A stretch of 64,000 nt of DNA from Roseovarius pacificus (GCF_900142665.1 NZ_FRBR01000005.1:1-64000); one strand, 5' to 3'; positions 7,708-16,129 are shown, counted from the stretch's first letter. The notes: generated by a model from the letters alone, not told the origin. Numbers and translations: made by a program.

Positions 7708-8923
7708 GACCGCCCTGCGCCGCCGCATCCGGGCGGTGCCTTCGCTGAATGACCCGGCGACCATGCGGTTCGTGCTGGAAACGCCGGTACAGCCGGGCCG
7801 CTCGGCCAACTGGACCGCGCCGGACAGCGATGCGCCACTTGCGCGCGCCCTGTTCGATGTGCCCGGTGTGCGGGCGGTGCATGTGGCCGAGGCGACCGTT
7901 ACCGTGACCCGTGCGCCCGAGGGTGACTGGGCGCAGCTCAAACCCCGGATCGCGGCGGCGATCCGCGCGACGCTTGAGGACAGCGATGCGCCGCTTGGAG
8001 CGGCTGAGGCGGCGCCGGACGATCCGGACCGACAGTTGCTGGACAAGGTTACCGATCTGCTGGACCGGCAGGCCAACCCGGCGATTGCCGCCCATGGCGG
8101 ACATGTCAGCGCCGAGAAGGTCAGCGATGGCGTTGTTTACCTGCGCATGTCCGGCGGCTGTCAGGGCTGTGCGGCCTCCGCGGCCACGCTGCGCGGCGGG
8201 ATCGAGAACATGCTGCGCGCGGCCATTCCCGAGCTGCGCGATATTGTCGATGTGACCGACCACGAGGCCGGGACCAACCCGTTTTACAGTGAAACACCGG
8301 GGCACAGCCCGGCGCTGCTGCGTCCGGTTCCGCCCGAGGCGCTGGATTGGAGCGATGGGGATCTGCGGATCGACCCGGATTATCTGGCCCGTCGTCTGGG
8401 GCTTGCGCCGCACGTACTGGTGGCGGGGCTGGAAAGCGGGGATATTGGCCGCGACGTGGAAACTCTGGACGGGCCGGGCGGAGAGATCACCCGCCTGACC
8501 ATTCGTAGCCCACAACGGGCCTGGGCTGCCGATATCCGCGCCGACGGTACGGTGGTCGAGGTGCCGCCCGCGCGGCAGGGCAGCAAAAAGCCCGCGCTCA
8601 AGGATCGCGTCCGAGAGCACCTTGCGGCGCTGCCGACCGAGGCCGTGCCGGTGCCCTATGGCAAGTTGGCCCGCGCGTTGGGCCTCTACCTGCCGGGTTC
8701 GGTGGGCCGTGTCACCGCCGCGCTTGAGGATACCATGCGCGAAGATGTTGCCGCCGGGATTCCGATGATCGCCGCGCTGGCCCGTGGGCGGGGGGCGGAT
8801 CTGCCGGGCAAGGGGTTCTTCGATCTGGCTGAGACGCTTGGTGCGCCGGTTGCGTCCGATCCGGCGGGGTTTGCGGCCTACCGGGCGCAGGTGATTGCCG
8901 CACATCTCGAACAAGGCGGTTAA
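7700..8923 (+). CDS. Nfu-type Fe-S scaffold with two extra C-terminal domains
   Basis: Protein of 407 residues with four apparent parts. Residues 11-92 match the Nfu N-terminal domain (T-M-R-F-V-L-E and V-P-G-V-R-A-V-H-V). Residues 110-190 match the NifU-like domain with Cys154-x-x-Cys157 (G-G-C-Q-G-C-A-A-S) and the preceding A-H-G-G. Residues 212-288 resemble the small DUF6522 family (from memory). Residues 296-385 hold a winged-helix-like segment with Y-G-K-L-A-R-A-L-G-L and the conserved-looking L-P-G-K-G-F-F-D-L-A. The first half would assemble and deliver [4Fe-4S] clusters. The function of the tail is unknown. It overlaps the upstream Mrp gene by 8 bases, so the two are translationally coupled. 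Confidence 0.88.
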   Translation: MSETALRRRIRAVPSLNDPATMRFVLETPVQPGRSANWTAPDSDAPLARALFDVPGVRAVHVAEATVTVTRAPEGDWAQLKPRIAAAIRATLEDSDAPLGAAEAAPDDPDRQLLDKVTDLLDRQANPAIAAHGGHVSAEKVSDGVVYLRMSGGCQGCAASAATLRGGIENMLRAAIPELRDIVDVTDHEAGTNPFYSETPGHSPALLRPVPPEALDWSDGDLRIDPDYLARRLGLAPHVLVAGLESGDIGRDVETLDGPGGEITRLTIRSPQRAWAADIRADGTVVEVPPARQGSKKPALKDRVREHLAALPTEAVPVPYGKLARALGLYLPGSVGRVTAALEDTMREDVAAGIPMIAALARGRGADLPGKGFFDLAETLGAPVASDPAGFAAYRAQVIAAHLEQGG

Positions 8924-9018
8924 TGCAGGCAGAAGAGTAAGGAACGGGGCATCCTGCTTGACCTTGCCCGCGCCTTGCCCGAACGTGGCGCCGAAATTTC
9001 AAATGCCACGAGGTCCCC

Positions 9019-10266
9019 ATGACATCCCAGCCCTTCGACATCCAGTCCCTTGATCGTCTGGCCGATGTGGCCGTGCATGTCGGCCTGAACCTGCAAGAGG
9101 GGCAGGACCTTGTGCTGACCGCGCCGGTATCGGCTCTGCCGCTGGTGCGCCCCATCGTGGCGGCAGCCTATCGGGCGGGGGCGGGGCTGGTGACGCCGAT
9201 CCTGGGGGACGAGCAGTTGCAACTGGCGCGCTATCGCAATGCCAGCGACGACAGTTTCGATCGTGCGCCCGACTGGCTGTATCAGGGGATGGCGCAGGCC
9301 TTCGAAGGTGGCGCGGCCCGGATGGCCATCGTGGGCGACGATCCGATGCTACTGTCCGACGAAGACCCCGATAAGGTCGCGCGCGCGGGCAAGGCGAATT
9401 CGATGGCCTACAAGCCGGCGCTGGATCACATCGCGAATTTCCATATCAACTGGTCGATCGTCAGCTATCCCAGCCTGTCATGGGCGCGGCGCATGTTCCC
9501 CGATCTGGACGACGACGCGGCGGTGGCGAAGCTGGCCGGGGCGATCTTTGCCGCCTCGCGCGTCACCGGCGACGATCCGGTGGCCGAATGGAAAGCCCAT
9601 AACGCTGCCCTGCGCACCCGCACCGAATGGCTGAACGCCCAACGTTTCGCCGCGCTGCATTTCACCGGGCCGGGGGCGGATCTGACCGTTGGGCTGGCCG
9701 ACGGGCACGAATGGCAGGGCGGGGCTTCGGTGGCCGGGAATGGGGTGGTCTGCAATCCCAACATCCCCACTGAAGAGGTTTTTACCACGCCTCATGCCCA
9801 CAAGGTCGAGGGCCATGTGCGCGCCACCAAGCCGCTGTCGCATCAGGGCAGCCTGATCGAGGATATCGAAGTGCGCTTCGAGGCTGGCCGCATCGTCGAG
9901 GCCCGCGCCAGCAAGGGCGAGGCCGTGTTGCACAAGCTGCTCGATACGGACGAGGGCGCGCGCCGTCTGGGCGAGGTGGCGCTGGTGCCGCATTCCTCGC
10001 CGATTTCGCAATCGGGACTGCTGTTCTACAACACGCTTTACGATGAAAACGCCGCCTGCCACATCGCGTTGGGCCAGTGTTACTCCAAATGCTTCGTCGA
10101 TGGCGGGTCGCTGACACCCAAAGAGGTGGCCAAGCGCGGCGGCAATGCCAGCATGATCCATGTGGACTGGATGATCGGCGGGCCGCAGACCGATATCGAC
10201 GGCATCACCGACAGCGGCGCGCGTGTGCCTGTCTTCCGTCAGGGGGAATGGGCCAGCCATGCTTGA
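9019..10266 (+). CDS. Aminopeptidase of peptidase family M29
   Basis: Protein of 415 residues resembling AmpS/aminopeptidase T, cytoplasmic metallo-aminopeptidases that use two metal ions. Recognisable segments are P-N-I-P-T-E-E-V-F-T-T-P-H, a metal-site region with E-V-F-T-T-P, the later E-V-A-L-V-P-H-S-S-P-I-S, L-F-Y-N-T-L-Y-D-E-N-A-A-C-H-I-A-L-G, and N-x-S-x-I-H-V-D-W-M-I-G near the end. The length matches the family (about 410). The ATG has GAGG five bases upstream. The ZIP transporter gene overlaps its 3' end by 8 bases, so the two are coupled and the transporter may supply metal. Confidence 0.93.
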   Translation: MTSQPFDIQSLDRLADVAVHVGLNLQEGQDLVLTAPVSALPLVRPIVAAAYRAGAGLVTPILGDEQLQLARYRNASDDSFDRAPDWLYQGMAQAFEGGAARMAIVGDDPMLLSDEDPDKVARAGKANSMAYKPALDHIANFHINWSIVSYPSLSWARRMFPDLDDDAAVAKLAGAIFAASRVTGDDPVAEWKAHNAALRTRTEWLNAQRFAALHFTGPGADLTVGLADGHEWQGGASVAGNGVVCNPNIPTEEVFTTPHAHKVEGHVRATKPLSHQGSLIEDIEVRFEAGRIVEARASKGEAVLHKLLDTDEGARRLGEVALVPHSSPISQSGLLFYNTLYDENAACHIALGQCYSKCFVDGGSLTPKEVAKRGGNASMIHVDWMIGGPQTDIDGITDSGARVPVFRQGEWASHA

Positions 10267-11044
10267 GGGCCTGTCGCCCACCGCACTGGGTTTTTTCGGG
10301 AGTCTGATCGCGGGGCTGATGACGGCGGTGGGGGCCTTGCCCGTGCTTGCGGGGCGCATTCCGGGCCGGGCCACGCGCGACATGGCGCTGGGATTCGCCG
10401 CCGGTGTGATGCTGGCGGCATCGTTCTTTTCGCTGATCATTCCCGCGCTGGATGCCGCCGAAATCAGCTATGGTGCGGGGGCGATCCCGGCGGCCATCAC
10501 CTGTGTGTCGATCCTGATCGGCATGGCCGCGGTGCATGGCATGAACGAAACCCTGCCGCACGAGCATTTCAAGCTGGGTCGCGAAGGCCCCGAGGCGGCC
10601 TCGTTGCGCCGGGTGTGGCTGTTCATCATCGCGATCACGATCCACAATTTCCCCGAAGGCTTGGCCGTGGGCGTGGGTTTTGGCGCGCATGGGCTGGAGG
10701 GGGGGATGCCGCTGGCCATCGGGATCGGTTTGCAAAACGCGCCCGAGGGGCTGGCGGTAGCCGTGGCCCTGCTGGGCGAAGGATACGGCAAGCGCCGGGC
10801 GTGGGGGATCGCCGCGCTCACCGGGATGGTCGAACCCATCGGCGGGCTGATCGGGGCCGGGGTGATCGTGCTGGCACAACCGCTGCTGCCTTGGGGGCTG
10901 GCCTTTGCTGCCGGTGCGATGCTCTATGTCATCAGCCACGAGATCATCCCCGAAACCCACCGCAGCGGGCATCAGAACAAGGCCACGCTGGGCCTTGCCG
11001 TGGGGCTGGTGGTGATGCTGTTCCTCGATGTCTGGCTGGCGTGA
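10259..11044 (+). CDS. ZIP-family metal transporter
   Basis: Integral membrane protein of 261 residues with about eight helices. The two signature metal-binding helices are plain: A-I-T-I-H-N-F-P-E-G-L-A-V-G and G-L-Q-N-A-P-E-G-L-A-V-A (H-N-x-P-E-G and N-x-P-E-G motifs). A loop before them carries H-G-M-N-E-T-L-P-H-E-H. It probably imports or exports zinc or a related divalent cation across the inner membrane. The ATG at 10259 overlaps the aminopeptidase stop by 8 bases, and there is no independent ribosome site. Confidence 0.93.
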   Translation: MLEGLSPTALGFFGSLIAGLMTAVGALPVLAGRIPGRATRDMALGFAAGVMLAASFFSLIIPALDAAEISYGAGAIPAAITCVSILIGMAAVHGMNETLPHEHFKLGREGPEAASLRRVWLFIIAITIHNFPEGLAVGVGFGAHGLEGGMPLAIGIGLQNAPEGLAVAVALLGEGYGKRRAWGIAALTGMVEPIGGLIGAGVIVLAQPLLPWGLAFAAGAMLYVISHEIIPETHRSGHQNKATLGLAVGLVVMLFLDVWLA

Positions 11045-11082
11045 TCGGTGGGGCAATCCTCGCGTCAATGTGATAAGGTCCG

Positions 11083-11105
11083 CCTTGCGCCTGCATGGCG
11101 CAAGG
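11083..11105 (+). terminator. Perfect stem-loop after the ZIP gene
   Basis: A 9-bp perfect stem (11083-11091 with 11097-11105) and a 5-base loop, 38 bases after the ZIP stop. No T-run follows, so it may be a weak terminator or a 3' end stabiliser. Confidence 0.5.
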
Positions 11106-11142
11106 TTAGGCTGTGGCGAGCCAATAAAAGGGATATCTGACC

Positions 11143-11622
11143 ATGTCCAAGCATGACCTGACCCGCCGGGGATTTTTCGCAAGCGCCGCCGCACTGGGCC
11201 TGAGCGCCGCGTTGCCGGGTGTCGCCCGCGCGGCGCAAACCGATATTCACGTCATGAAAGACCCCAATTGCGGGTGCTGTTCGGCCTGGATCGACATTCT
11301 TCAGGACGAAGGGTTCTCGGTAACCACCGAACGCAGCTTCGGAACCGCGCTGACCCGCTACAAGATGGAGAACGGCATTCCCGCCGAGATGATGTCGTGC
11401 CACACCGCGCGCATTGACGGCTATATGCTGGAGGGGCACGTCCCCGTCGCCGATATCCGCCGCCTGCTGAGCGAACGCCCCGATGCCGTGGGGCTGGCCG
11501 TTCCGGGCATGCCTTATGGATCGCCCGGCATGGGCCCCGAAGACCAGCGCGAGGCCTATGACGTGCACCTGATCCGCCGCGATGGCACGACCGAAGTGTT
11601 CACGCATTACACGGCGGCCTGA
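11143..11622 (+). CDS. Exported DUF411 metal-binding protein
   Basis: Protein of 159 residues with a twin-arginine signal (T-R-R-G-F-F-A followed by a hydrophobic stretch and A-R-A-A), so it is exported folded to the periplasm. The mature part begins with a thioredoxin-like DUF411 domain: V-M-K-D-P-N-C-G-C-C, then M-M-S-C-H-T-A and the late P-G-M-P-Y-G-S-P-G-M. DUF411 proteins are linked to copper handling. The C-x-C-C cysteines and the methionines are the likely metal ligands. It has its own ribosome site (AAGGG) and is convergent with modA. Confidence 0.9.
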   Translation: MSKHDLTRRGFFASAAALGLSAALPGVARAAQTDIHVMKDPNCGCCSAWIDILQDEGFSVTTERSFGTALTRYKMENGIPAEMMSCHTARIDGYMLEGHVPVADIRRLLSERPDAVGLAVPGMPYGSPGMGPEDQREAYDVHLIRRDGTTEVFTHYTAA

Positions 11623-11628
11623 GCGAAA

Positions 11629-11660
11629 CCCGCATTCGGCCATGCCGGTCCGAACGCGGG
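11629..11660. terminator. Hairpin between convergent DUF411 and modA genes
   Basis: An 11-bp stem with one mismatch (11629-11639 with 11650-11660) fills the 48-base gap between two convergent genes. No long T-run is present in either direction. Confidence 0.5.
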
Positions 11661-11670
11661 CCTGCATGGC

Positions 11671-12492
11671 TCAGTCGGTTTCGGGCAGCGCCCCCACGGC
11701 AAAGCCATAGTCGCCCAGAACGGCCTGTCCGGCGGGCGACAGGATGTATAACGCCAGTTTCCATGCTTCGGGCGGCGCGTCGTTCAGCACCATCAGCCCG
11801 TAATCGGCCCCCACGGCCAGGGCCTCGGGGATCTGGACGATTTGCAGATCGGACACTTCGCGCTGCGCCAGAACGGCGTTGGTGCAATAGGTCAGGAACA
11901 GGTCGGCGCGGTCGTTTTCCATGACCCAGCCATAGGTATTGCGCCCCTCGGGCGCCTTGTCGCTGTCCGGTCCGCCCGTCAGTTGCAGTGCCTTGCCGCG
12001 CAGGGTGTCGGTTGCGCCATCGCGCAGTTCGTCGGCCTTGCCGAACAATTCCCATGCATAATCGCCCGAGGGGTCGGCCTTTGGGGTCGAGGTGCCGACG
12101 CGCGTGCTGTCTTTCAGCATGACGTCGAGCAGGGTTTCGGATGTCACCTCGACGCCCGGTTGCGCCAGCGCGCACAGGCGGTTGCGCGCGAACAGTGCCA
12201 CCGGCCCGCCGCGCCCCGCATCCTCCAGCGTGCGGGGGTGGCGCATGTTGGCCGAGGCAAAGACATGCGCCCGCGCGCCGTCTTCGATGTTTTGGCGCAT
12301 CAGGCCCGAGGGCCCGAAGGTGGTGTCCACTGCCGTGCCATGCGCGGCGCTGTAATTCGCGGTGACATCCGACAGCGCGGCCTTCAGGCTGCCGGCCGCG
12401 ATCAGCGCGACGCTGTCCTCCTGTGCCGCCAGCGGGGCGGCGCTCAGGCCCAGGGCAAGGGCAAGCGATGCCATGGCTCTGCGATGTGACAT
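11671..12492 (-). CDS. modA: Molybdate ABC transporter binding protein (ModA-like)
   Basis: Periplasmic binding protein of 273 residues with a signal peptide ending near P-L-A-A-Q-E. Typical segments are L-I-A-A-G-S-L-K-A-A-L, T-T-F-G-P-S-G-L-M-R-Q-N-I-E-D-G-A, V-F-A-S-A-N and the later G-D-Y-A-W-E-L-F. These are the oxyanion-binding loops of the ModA/WtpA fold for molybdate or tungstate. No modB or modC lies next to it, so the partner permease and ATPase must be elsewhere, or the ligand may differ. It starts 39 bases after the trmO stop on the same strand. Confidence 0.82.
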   Translation of the reverse strand: MSHRRAMASLALALGLSAAPLAAQEDSVALIAAGSLKAALSDVTANYSAAHGTAVDTTFGPSGLMRQNIEDGARAHVFASANMRHPRTLEDAGRGGPVALFARNRLCALAQPGVEVTSETLLDVMLKDSTRVGTSTPKADPSGDYAWELFGKADELRDGATDTLRGKALQLTGGPDSDKAPEGRNTYGWVMENDRADLFLTYCTNAVLAQREVSDLQIVQIPEALAVGADYGLMVLNDAPPEAWKLALYILSPAGQAVLGDYGFAVGALPETD

Positions 12493-12531
12493 GATGGGTC
12501 CTCCAGTAATAACAGTCCGATATGCAATGCG

Positions 12532-13011
12532 TTATTCCGATCCCGGCTTGTCCGGGGCTTTCGGCGTGAATTCACAGCGGTCGGGTTTGATGTCGATCAG
12601 CGGGGTGCCATTCAGGCAATCCAGCCCCCGCACCACCAGAACATTGCCCTCGACCCGCTCCAGCCGGACCAGCGCGGTGCCGATGGGGTTGGGCCGCTGG
12701 GGCGAGCGCAGGGCGAAGGTGCCGAAAAATCGCGTGCCGTCGCCCTTGGGGTTCTGGCGGATCAGGTCGCGGCGCGAACGATCCAGCCAATAGAGGATTT
12801 CCAGTCGTCCATAGGTTTCGATCCCCTCAAGCGCGCGATCCCAGGGCGGGAATACCTCGATCCGGCATTCCGGGCCGTCTTGTTTGCCTTGCCGGGGACA
12901 GAATTCGCGGCTGTCCCACGGGGTATGAATGCGCCCGATGAAATGCAGGGCGGCATCGCGCGGCTCGGCTGTGTCGGTGGTTTCCTCTCCGGGGCGCAGG
13001 CGGCTTTGCAT
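12532..13011 (-). CDS. trmO: tRNA (N6-threonylcarbamoyladenosine37-N6)-methyltransferase TrmO (TsaA)
   Basis: Protein of 159 residues of the UPF0066/TrmO family. It shows I-G-R-I-H-T-P-W at the N-terminus, the hallmark F-A-L-R-S-P-Q-R-P-N-P-I-G (TRSPxRPNPIG in relatives), and L-D-C-L-N-G-T-P-L-I-D-I-K-P. TrmO uses SAM to methylate t6A37 in tRNAs reading ACY codons. The ribosome site before the ATG at 13011 is weak. It is followed by modA on the same strand, with no clear functional link. Confidence 0.9.
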   Translation of the reverse strand: MQSRLRPGEETTDTAEPRDAALHFIGRIHTPWDSREFCPRQGKQDGPECRIEVFPPWDRALEGIETYGRLEILYWLDRSRRDLIRQNPKGDGTRFFGTFALRSPQRPNPIGTALVRLERVEGNVLVVRGLDCLNGTPLIDIKPDRCEFTPKAPDKPGSE

Positions 13012-13089
13012 GATTCTGCATATCCCTGTTCATCTTCCGATGCGCCAAGCCTATGGCGAAATCGCAAGATGTCCAGAGCCGCAGGGGGA

Positions 13090-14493
13090 TCACGCCCCGT
13101 TGGCGCGGGCCGCTTCGGTCCGCAGGACGCCCAGATCGTAGAGTGGAAAGGGCATCACCCGCTCGCCGATCTGCATGACCGCCGGGGTGAGATAGCGCAG
13201 CCCCGCAGGACCGGCGGCCAGATCCGGCCCGGTGATCACCCCGGCGCCATCCGGTGTCAGCGACAGCCAGCCCCGGTGCAGCAGTTCCGTGCTCAGATCG
13301 TCCAGTGCAAGCCGCGTGCCGGGGCCGGAGCAGTTGATCACCAGCGGCGCGGTCAGGCTGTTCTGCCCGGCCACGCGCACCGTTGCGCCATCCGTCGCCG
13401 GGGCGACCGCCTCGGCGCGGCCCATTGTCTCGGTGACCTGCCCGGCAATCCGCAAGCGGCGGTAATCGGCGATGCTGTCATGGCTGCCCCGGCGAAACCG
13501 CCGCTCCAGAAGAGGCGGAACCGCCTGACGTTCGGCAAGGTCGGGCAGAAGGGCGGCCAGCGTTTCATGGGTCATCCATGCCTTGAAGCCGGGCCTGAGC
13601 TGCGCCATGTCCGCGCCTTTGGTGCGAAACCTTGCGATTTCCGCGTCAACTGCGGCCATCAGATCGGCGCAGGTGTCGAAGGACCCGGCAATTTCCGGCT
13701 CCACCGCCGGTTTGCGGGGGCGTTGCCATATCAGGGGCTCGGGCCGCAGGGTGCTGGCGGACAGTACCGACAGGCGAATATCGCCCTCGTCCAGAACCGA
13801 TTGCAGAAACCGCAGCACATCGAGCATCGCGGCATTCGCGCCAAGGCACAGGATAGTCCGGCCCGGCCGCACCTGCGCGGCGATCTCGTCTTCATGACCG
13901 TAGAGCATGGGAAAGGCACAGGGCCCCGCATCGCTGCCCAGCCCGTCCAGCGCCGGGGTACCGGGGGCCAGATCGACGCGGTCGGCCCGAATGCGTTGGC
14001 CATTGTCCAGACCAATGACGAATTCCGCCCCGTCCCGATCCAGTGTCGCCGCCCGGCCCATGATCAACTCTACCGCAACGCCGCTTGCCCGGTGCCGGTC
14101 CAACGCCGCCTGCACCAGCCCGGTCAGGTAATCGCCGAATATGGCGCGGGGTGCGAAAAGCGCGGCATGATCCGCTGCGGCGATGTGATCCGCCCCGAAG
14201 CTCAGCCAATCGGGCCGCCGTCCGCGCATCCGCTCGGTCACCTCATCCCACCGGGCGGCCATCCAGTCGGCGAACTCCGGCAACACCGCCGCCGAAGGCG
14301 AGTTCAGCAGGTAGGCATCGGCCCAGGGCCGGTCTGCGGGCACCTCGCCATAGGCCAGGCCGCGGCCCAACTGTCCGATATCGGGGCCGATCACGCTCAG
14401 CCGGTCACCGGCCTCTGACGGCGCGGTTTCGGCAAAGGCGGCGGCGGTGGCCCCGTCGCCGATGATGACATGATGCCGGCCTGTATCGCGCAT
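13090..14493 (-). CDS. FAD/NAD(P)-binding oxidoreductase, function unknown
   Basis: Protein of 467 residues of the NAD_binding_9 type. It opens with a modified dinucleotide-binding loop (H-V-I-I-G-D-G-A-T-A-A-A-F-A), followed by G-R-G-L-A-Y-G and L-N-S-P-S near residues 43-67, which recur in this family. A second nucleotide-binding section reads T-I-L-C-L-G-A-N-A-A-M-L-D. The late N-C-S-G-P-G motif marks the closing FAD contact. Related proteins are annotated as hydroxylases or plain FAD-binding proteins, and the substrate cannot be told here. The start has a good ribosome site (GGGGGA). It is divergent from the epimerase gene. Confidence 0.8.
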   Translation of the reverse strand: MRDTGRHHVIIGDGATAAAFAETAPSEAGDRLSVIGPDIGQLGRGLAYGEVPADRPWADAYLLNSPSAAVLPEFADWMAARWDEVTERMRGRRPDWLSFGADHIAAADHAALFAPRAIFGDYLTGLVQAALDRHRASGVAVELIMGRAATLDRDGAEFVIGLDNGQRIRADRVDLAPGTPALDGLGSDAGPCAFPMLYGHEDEIAAQVRPGRTILCLGANAAMLDVLRFLQSVLDEGDIRLSVLSASTLRPEPLIWQRPRKPAVEPEIAGSFDTCADLMAAVDAEIARFRTKGADMAQLRPGFKAWMTHETLAALLPDLAERQAVPPLLERRFRRGSHDSIADYRRLRIAGQVTETMGRAEAVAPATDGATVRVAGQNSLTAPLVINCSGPGTRLALDDLSTELLHRGWLSLTPDGAGVITGPDLAAGPAGLRYLTPAVMQIGERVMPFPLYDLGVLRTEAARANGA

Positions 14494-14623
14494 GGATGAT
14501 CCCCCGTTGTTTTGGCGCAGTTTGCGTCACTCTGCCCGGCTTGGCCAGAGGTCCGGGCCTTGTGCCAGTTGTCGCCAGCGGCTATCGCTCGGTCCGGGTG
14601 CGTAACAGTAGAGGGCAGGCGGC

Positions 14624-15637
14624 ATGACACGGGTTTTCATCACCGGCACGGCGGGGTTCATCGGCTATCACCTGGCCGATCTCTTGCTGGAGGAAGGGTT
14701 TCTCGTCCACGGGCTGGACGGGATGACCGATTACTACGACGTCGCCCTGAAACAGCGCCGCCACCAGATGCTGTTGCAAAAGCCCGGTTTCACCGCGACC
14801 GAGGCGATGCTGGAAGACGCCGATACGCTGGATCGTGTCGCGGACGACTTTCAGCCAGATATCGTCGTTCACCTCGCCGCTCAGGCCGGGGTGCGCTACA
14901 GCCTTGAAAACCCGCGTGCCTATATCGACGCCAACGTGGTCGGCACGTTCAACGTCATGGAGGTTGCCCGCCGTCATGCGGTGCGGCATTTGCTGATGGC
15001 CTCGACCAGTTCGGTCTATGGGGCGAATACCGACATGCCCTATGCCGAAACCATGAAGGCCGACACGCAGATGACCATCTATGCGGCCACCAAGAAGGCG
15101 ACCGAGGCGATGGGCCATTCCTATGCCCATCTGTGGAACCTGCCCACGACCATGTTCCGGTTCTTCACCGTCTATGGCCCGTGGGGGCGGCCCGACATGG
15201 CGCTGTTCAGGTTCGTCTCGGCGATCCTGGAGGGGCGGCCCATCGACATCTACAACCACGGCGAGATGTATCGCGATTTCACCTATATCGGCGATCTGGT
15301 GCGCGGTATCCGCCTGTTGATGGATGCCGTGCCCGAACGCCCGGCAACCCCCGACGACATCGCCGAGGGCGACAGCCTGTCGCCGGTCGCACCTTGGCGT
15401 GTGGTCAATATCGGGAATTCCAATAGCGTGCGGTTGCTGGATTTCGTCGATGCGATCGAGGATGTCCTGGGCATTCCCGCGCAGCGTAACATGATGGAAA
15501 TGCAAAAGGGCGACGTGCCCGCCACATGGGCCAATGCCAGCCTGTTACATGATCTGACAGGGTACAGGCCGCACACCGATGTGCGTGACGGGATTGCGCA
15601 ATTCGTGAACTGGTATCGCGACTATTATCGCGTCTGA
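14624..15637 (+). CDS. NAD-dependent nucleotide-sugar epimerase (UDP-glucuronate 4-epimerase-like)
   Basis: Extended short-chain dehydrogenase of 337 residues. The NAD-binding motif is G-T-A-G-F-I-G (residues 8-14), followed by V-H-L-A-A-Q-A-G-V-R-Y-S. The catalytic set is Ser in M-A-S-T-S-S-V-Y-G and Y-A-A-T-K. F-F-T-V-Y-G-P-W-G-R-P-D-M-A matches UDP-glucuronate 4-epimerases and close relatives that make precursors for capsule or lipopolysaccharide. It has a usable ribosome site (AGGCGG) and stands alone, with no other sugar genes beside it. Confidence 0.88.
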   Translation: MTRVFITGTAGFIGYHLADLLLEEGFLVHGLDGMTDYYDVALKQRRHQMLLQKPGFTATEAMLEDADTLDRVADDFQPDIVVHLAAQAGVRYSLENPRAYIDANVVGTFNVMEVARRHAVRHLLMASTSSVYGANTDMPYAETMKADTQMTIYAATKKATEAMGHSYAHLWNLPTTMFRFFTVYGPWGRPDMALFRFVSAILEGRPIDIYNHGEMYRDFTYIGDLVRGIRLLMDAVPERPATPDDIAEGDSLSPVAPWRVVNIGNSNSVRLLDFVDAIEDVLGIPAQRNMMEMQKGDVPATWANASLLHDLTGYRPHTDVRDGIAQFVNWYRDYYRV

Positions 15638-15668
15638 CGGCCCTGTCGCCGGGGCCGTCAGGGTTCCC

Positions 15669-15800
15669 TCATGCGCCGCGGTTGCCGTGGCGCGCTTCCG
15701 AGAAAAAGCGGTAAACGCGGGACGGGATCCAGGGCAGATGCGCGCGGTTCCAGTCCATCCGTTCCTGCACGAGCATCGGTTTAGCCGTCAAAAGTGTCAT
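15669..15800 (-). CDS. Small protein of 43 residues, unknown function
   Basis: Short reading frame from ATG 15800, which has a clear ribosome site (AAAGGAAT). The product is basic and aromatic near its end (R-M-D-W-N-R-A-H-L-P-W-I-P-S-R-V-Y-R-F-F), with no membrane helix. It is divergent from a ribbon-helix-helix-like gene, and a palindrome lies between the two. No family was recognised. It is kept because of the ribosome site and arrangement. Confidence 0.5.
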   Translation of the reverse strand: MTLLTAKPMLVQERMDWNRAHLPWIPSRVYRFFSEARHGNRGA

Positions 15801-15848
15801 TTTAATATTCCTTTCGCGTGACTGCATCGTTATCTTGTCTTTAACAGT

Positions 15849-15878
15849 ATATGCAATGTATATACATTTGATATGCAA
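15849..15878. promoter_or_regulatory. Operator-like palindrome flanked by direct repeats
   Basis: A perfect 14-bp palindrome AATGTATATACATT (15855-15868) lies between two copies of ATATGCAA (15849-15856 and 15871-15878) spaced 22 bases apart, two helical turns. It is in the AT-rich divergent gap between the 43-residue ORF and the RHH-like gene. Confidence 0.6.
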
Positions 15879-15907
15879 AAGTCAAGACCGAACCGGAAAG
15901 CCCGCAC

Positions 15908-16102
15908 GTGAACAAGAAAGACGACAAAGACGATGCCAGGGCCAAAAAGAAGGCCGGCAAGAAAAACAGCCAGTTGATCCTGCGTCTGGACAAGGACGAC
16001 CGCGACGCGTTCGTCGCGCTCTGCAAGGAAATGGACACCAGCGCCGCCCGTGAAATTCGCGGCTTCATCCGGTCTTATGTGAAAAAGCACGGCAAGCGCT
16101 GA
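15908..16102 (+). CDS. Small ribbon-helix-helix-like protein
   Basis: Protein of 64 residues: a very basic, lysine-rich N-terminus (about 19 residues), then a pattern like an Arc/MetJ fold, with one strand (S-Q-L-I-L-R-L) and two helices (R-D-A-F-V-A-L-C-K-E-M and A-R-E-I-R-G-F-I-R-S-Y-V). Proteins of this kind dimerise and bind palindromic operators. One lies directly upstream, so autoregulation is likely (inference). The start is GTG at 15908 with GGAAAG seven bases upstream. A nearby ATG at 15873 is out of frame. Confidence 0.7.
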   Translation: MNKKDDKDDARAKKKAGKKNSQLILRLDKDDRDAFVALCKEMDTSAAREIRGFIRSYVKKHGKR

Positions 16103-16129
16103 ACCGGCGCGCGGGCAGGGTGGCCGCCC

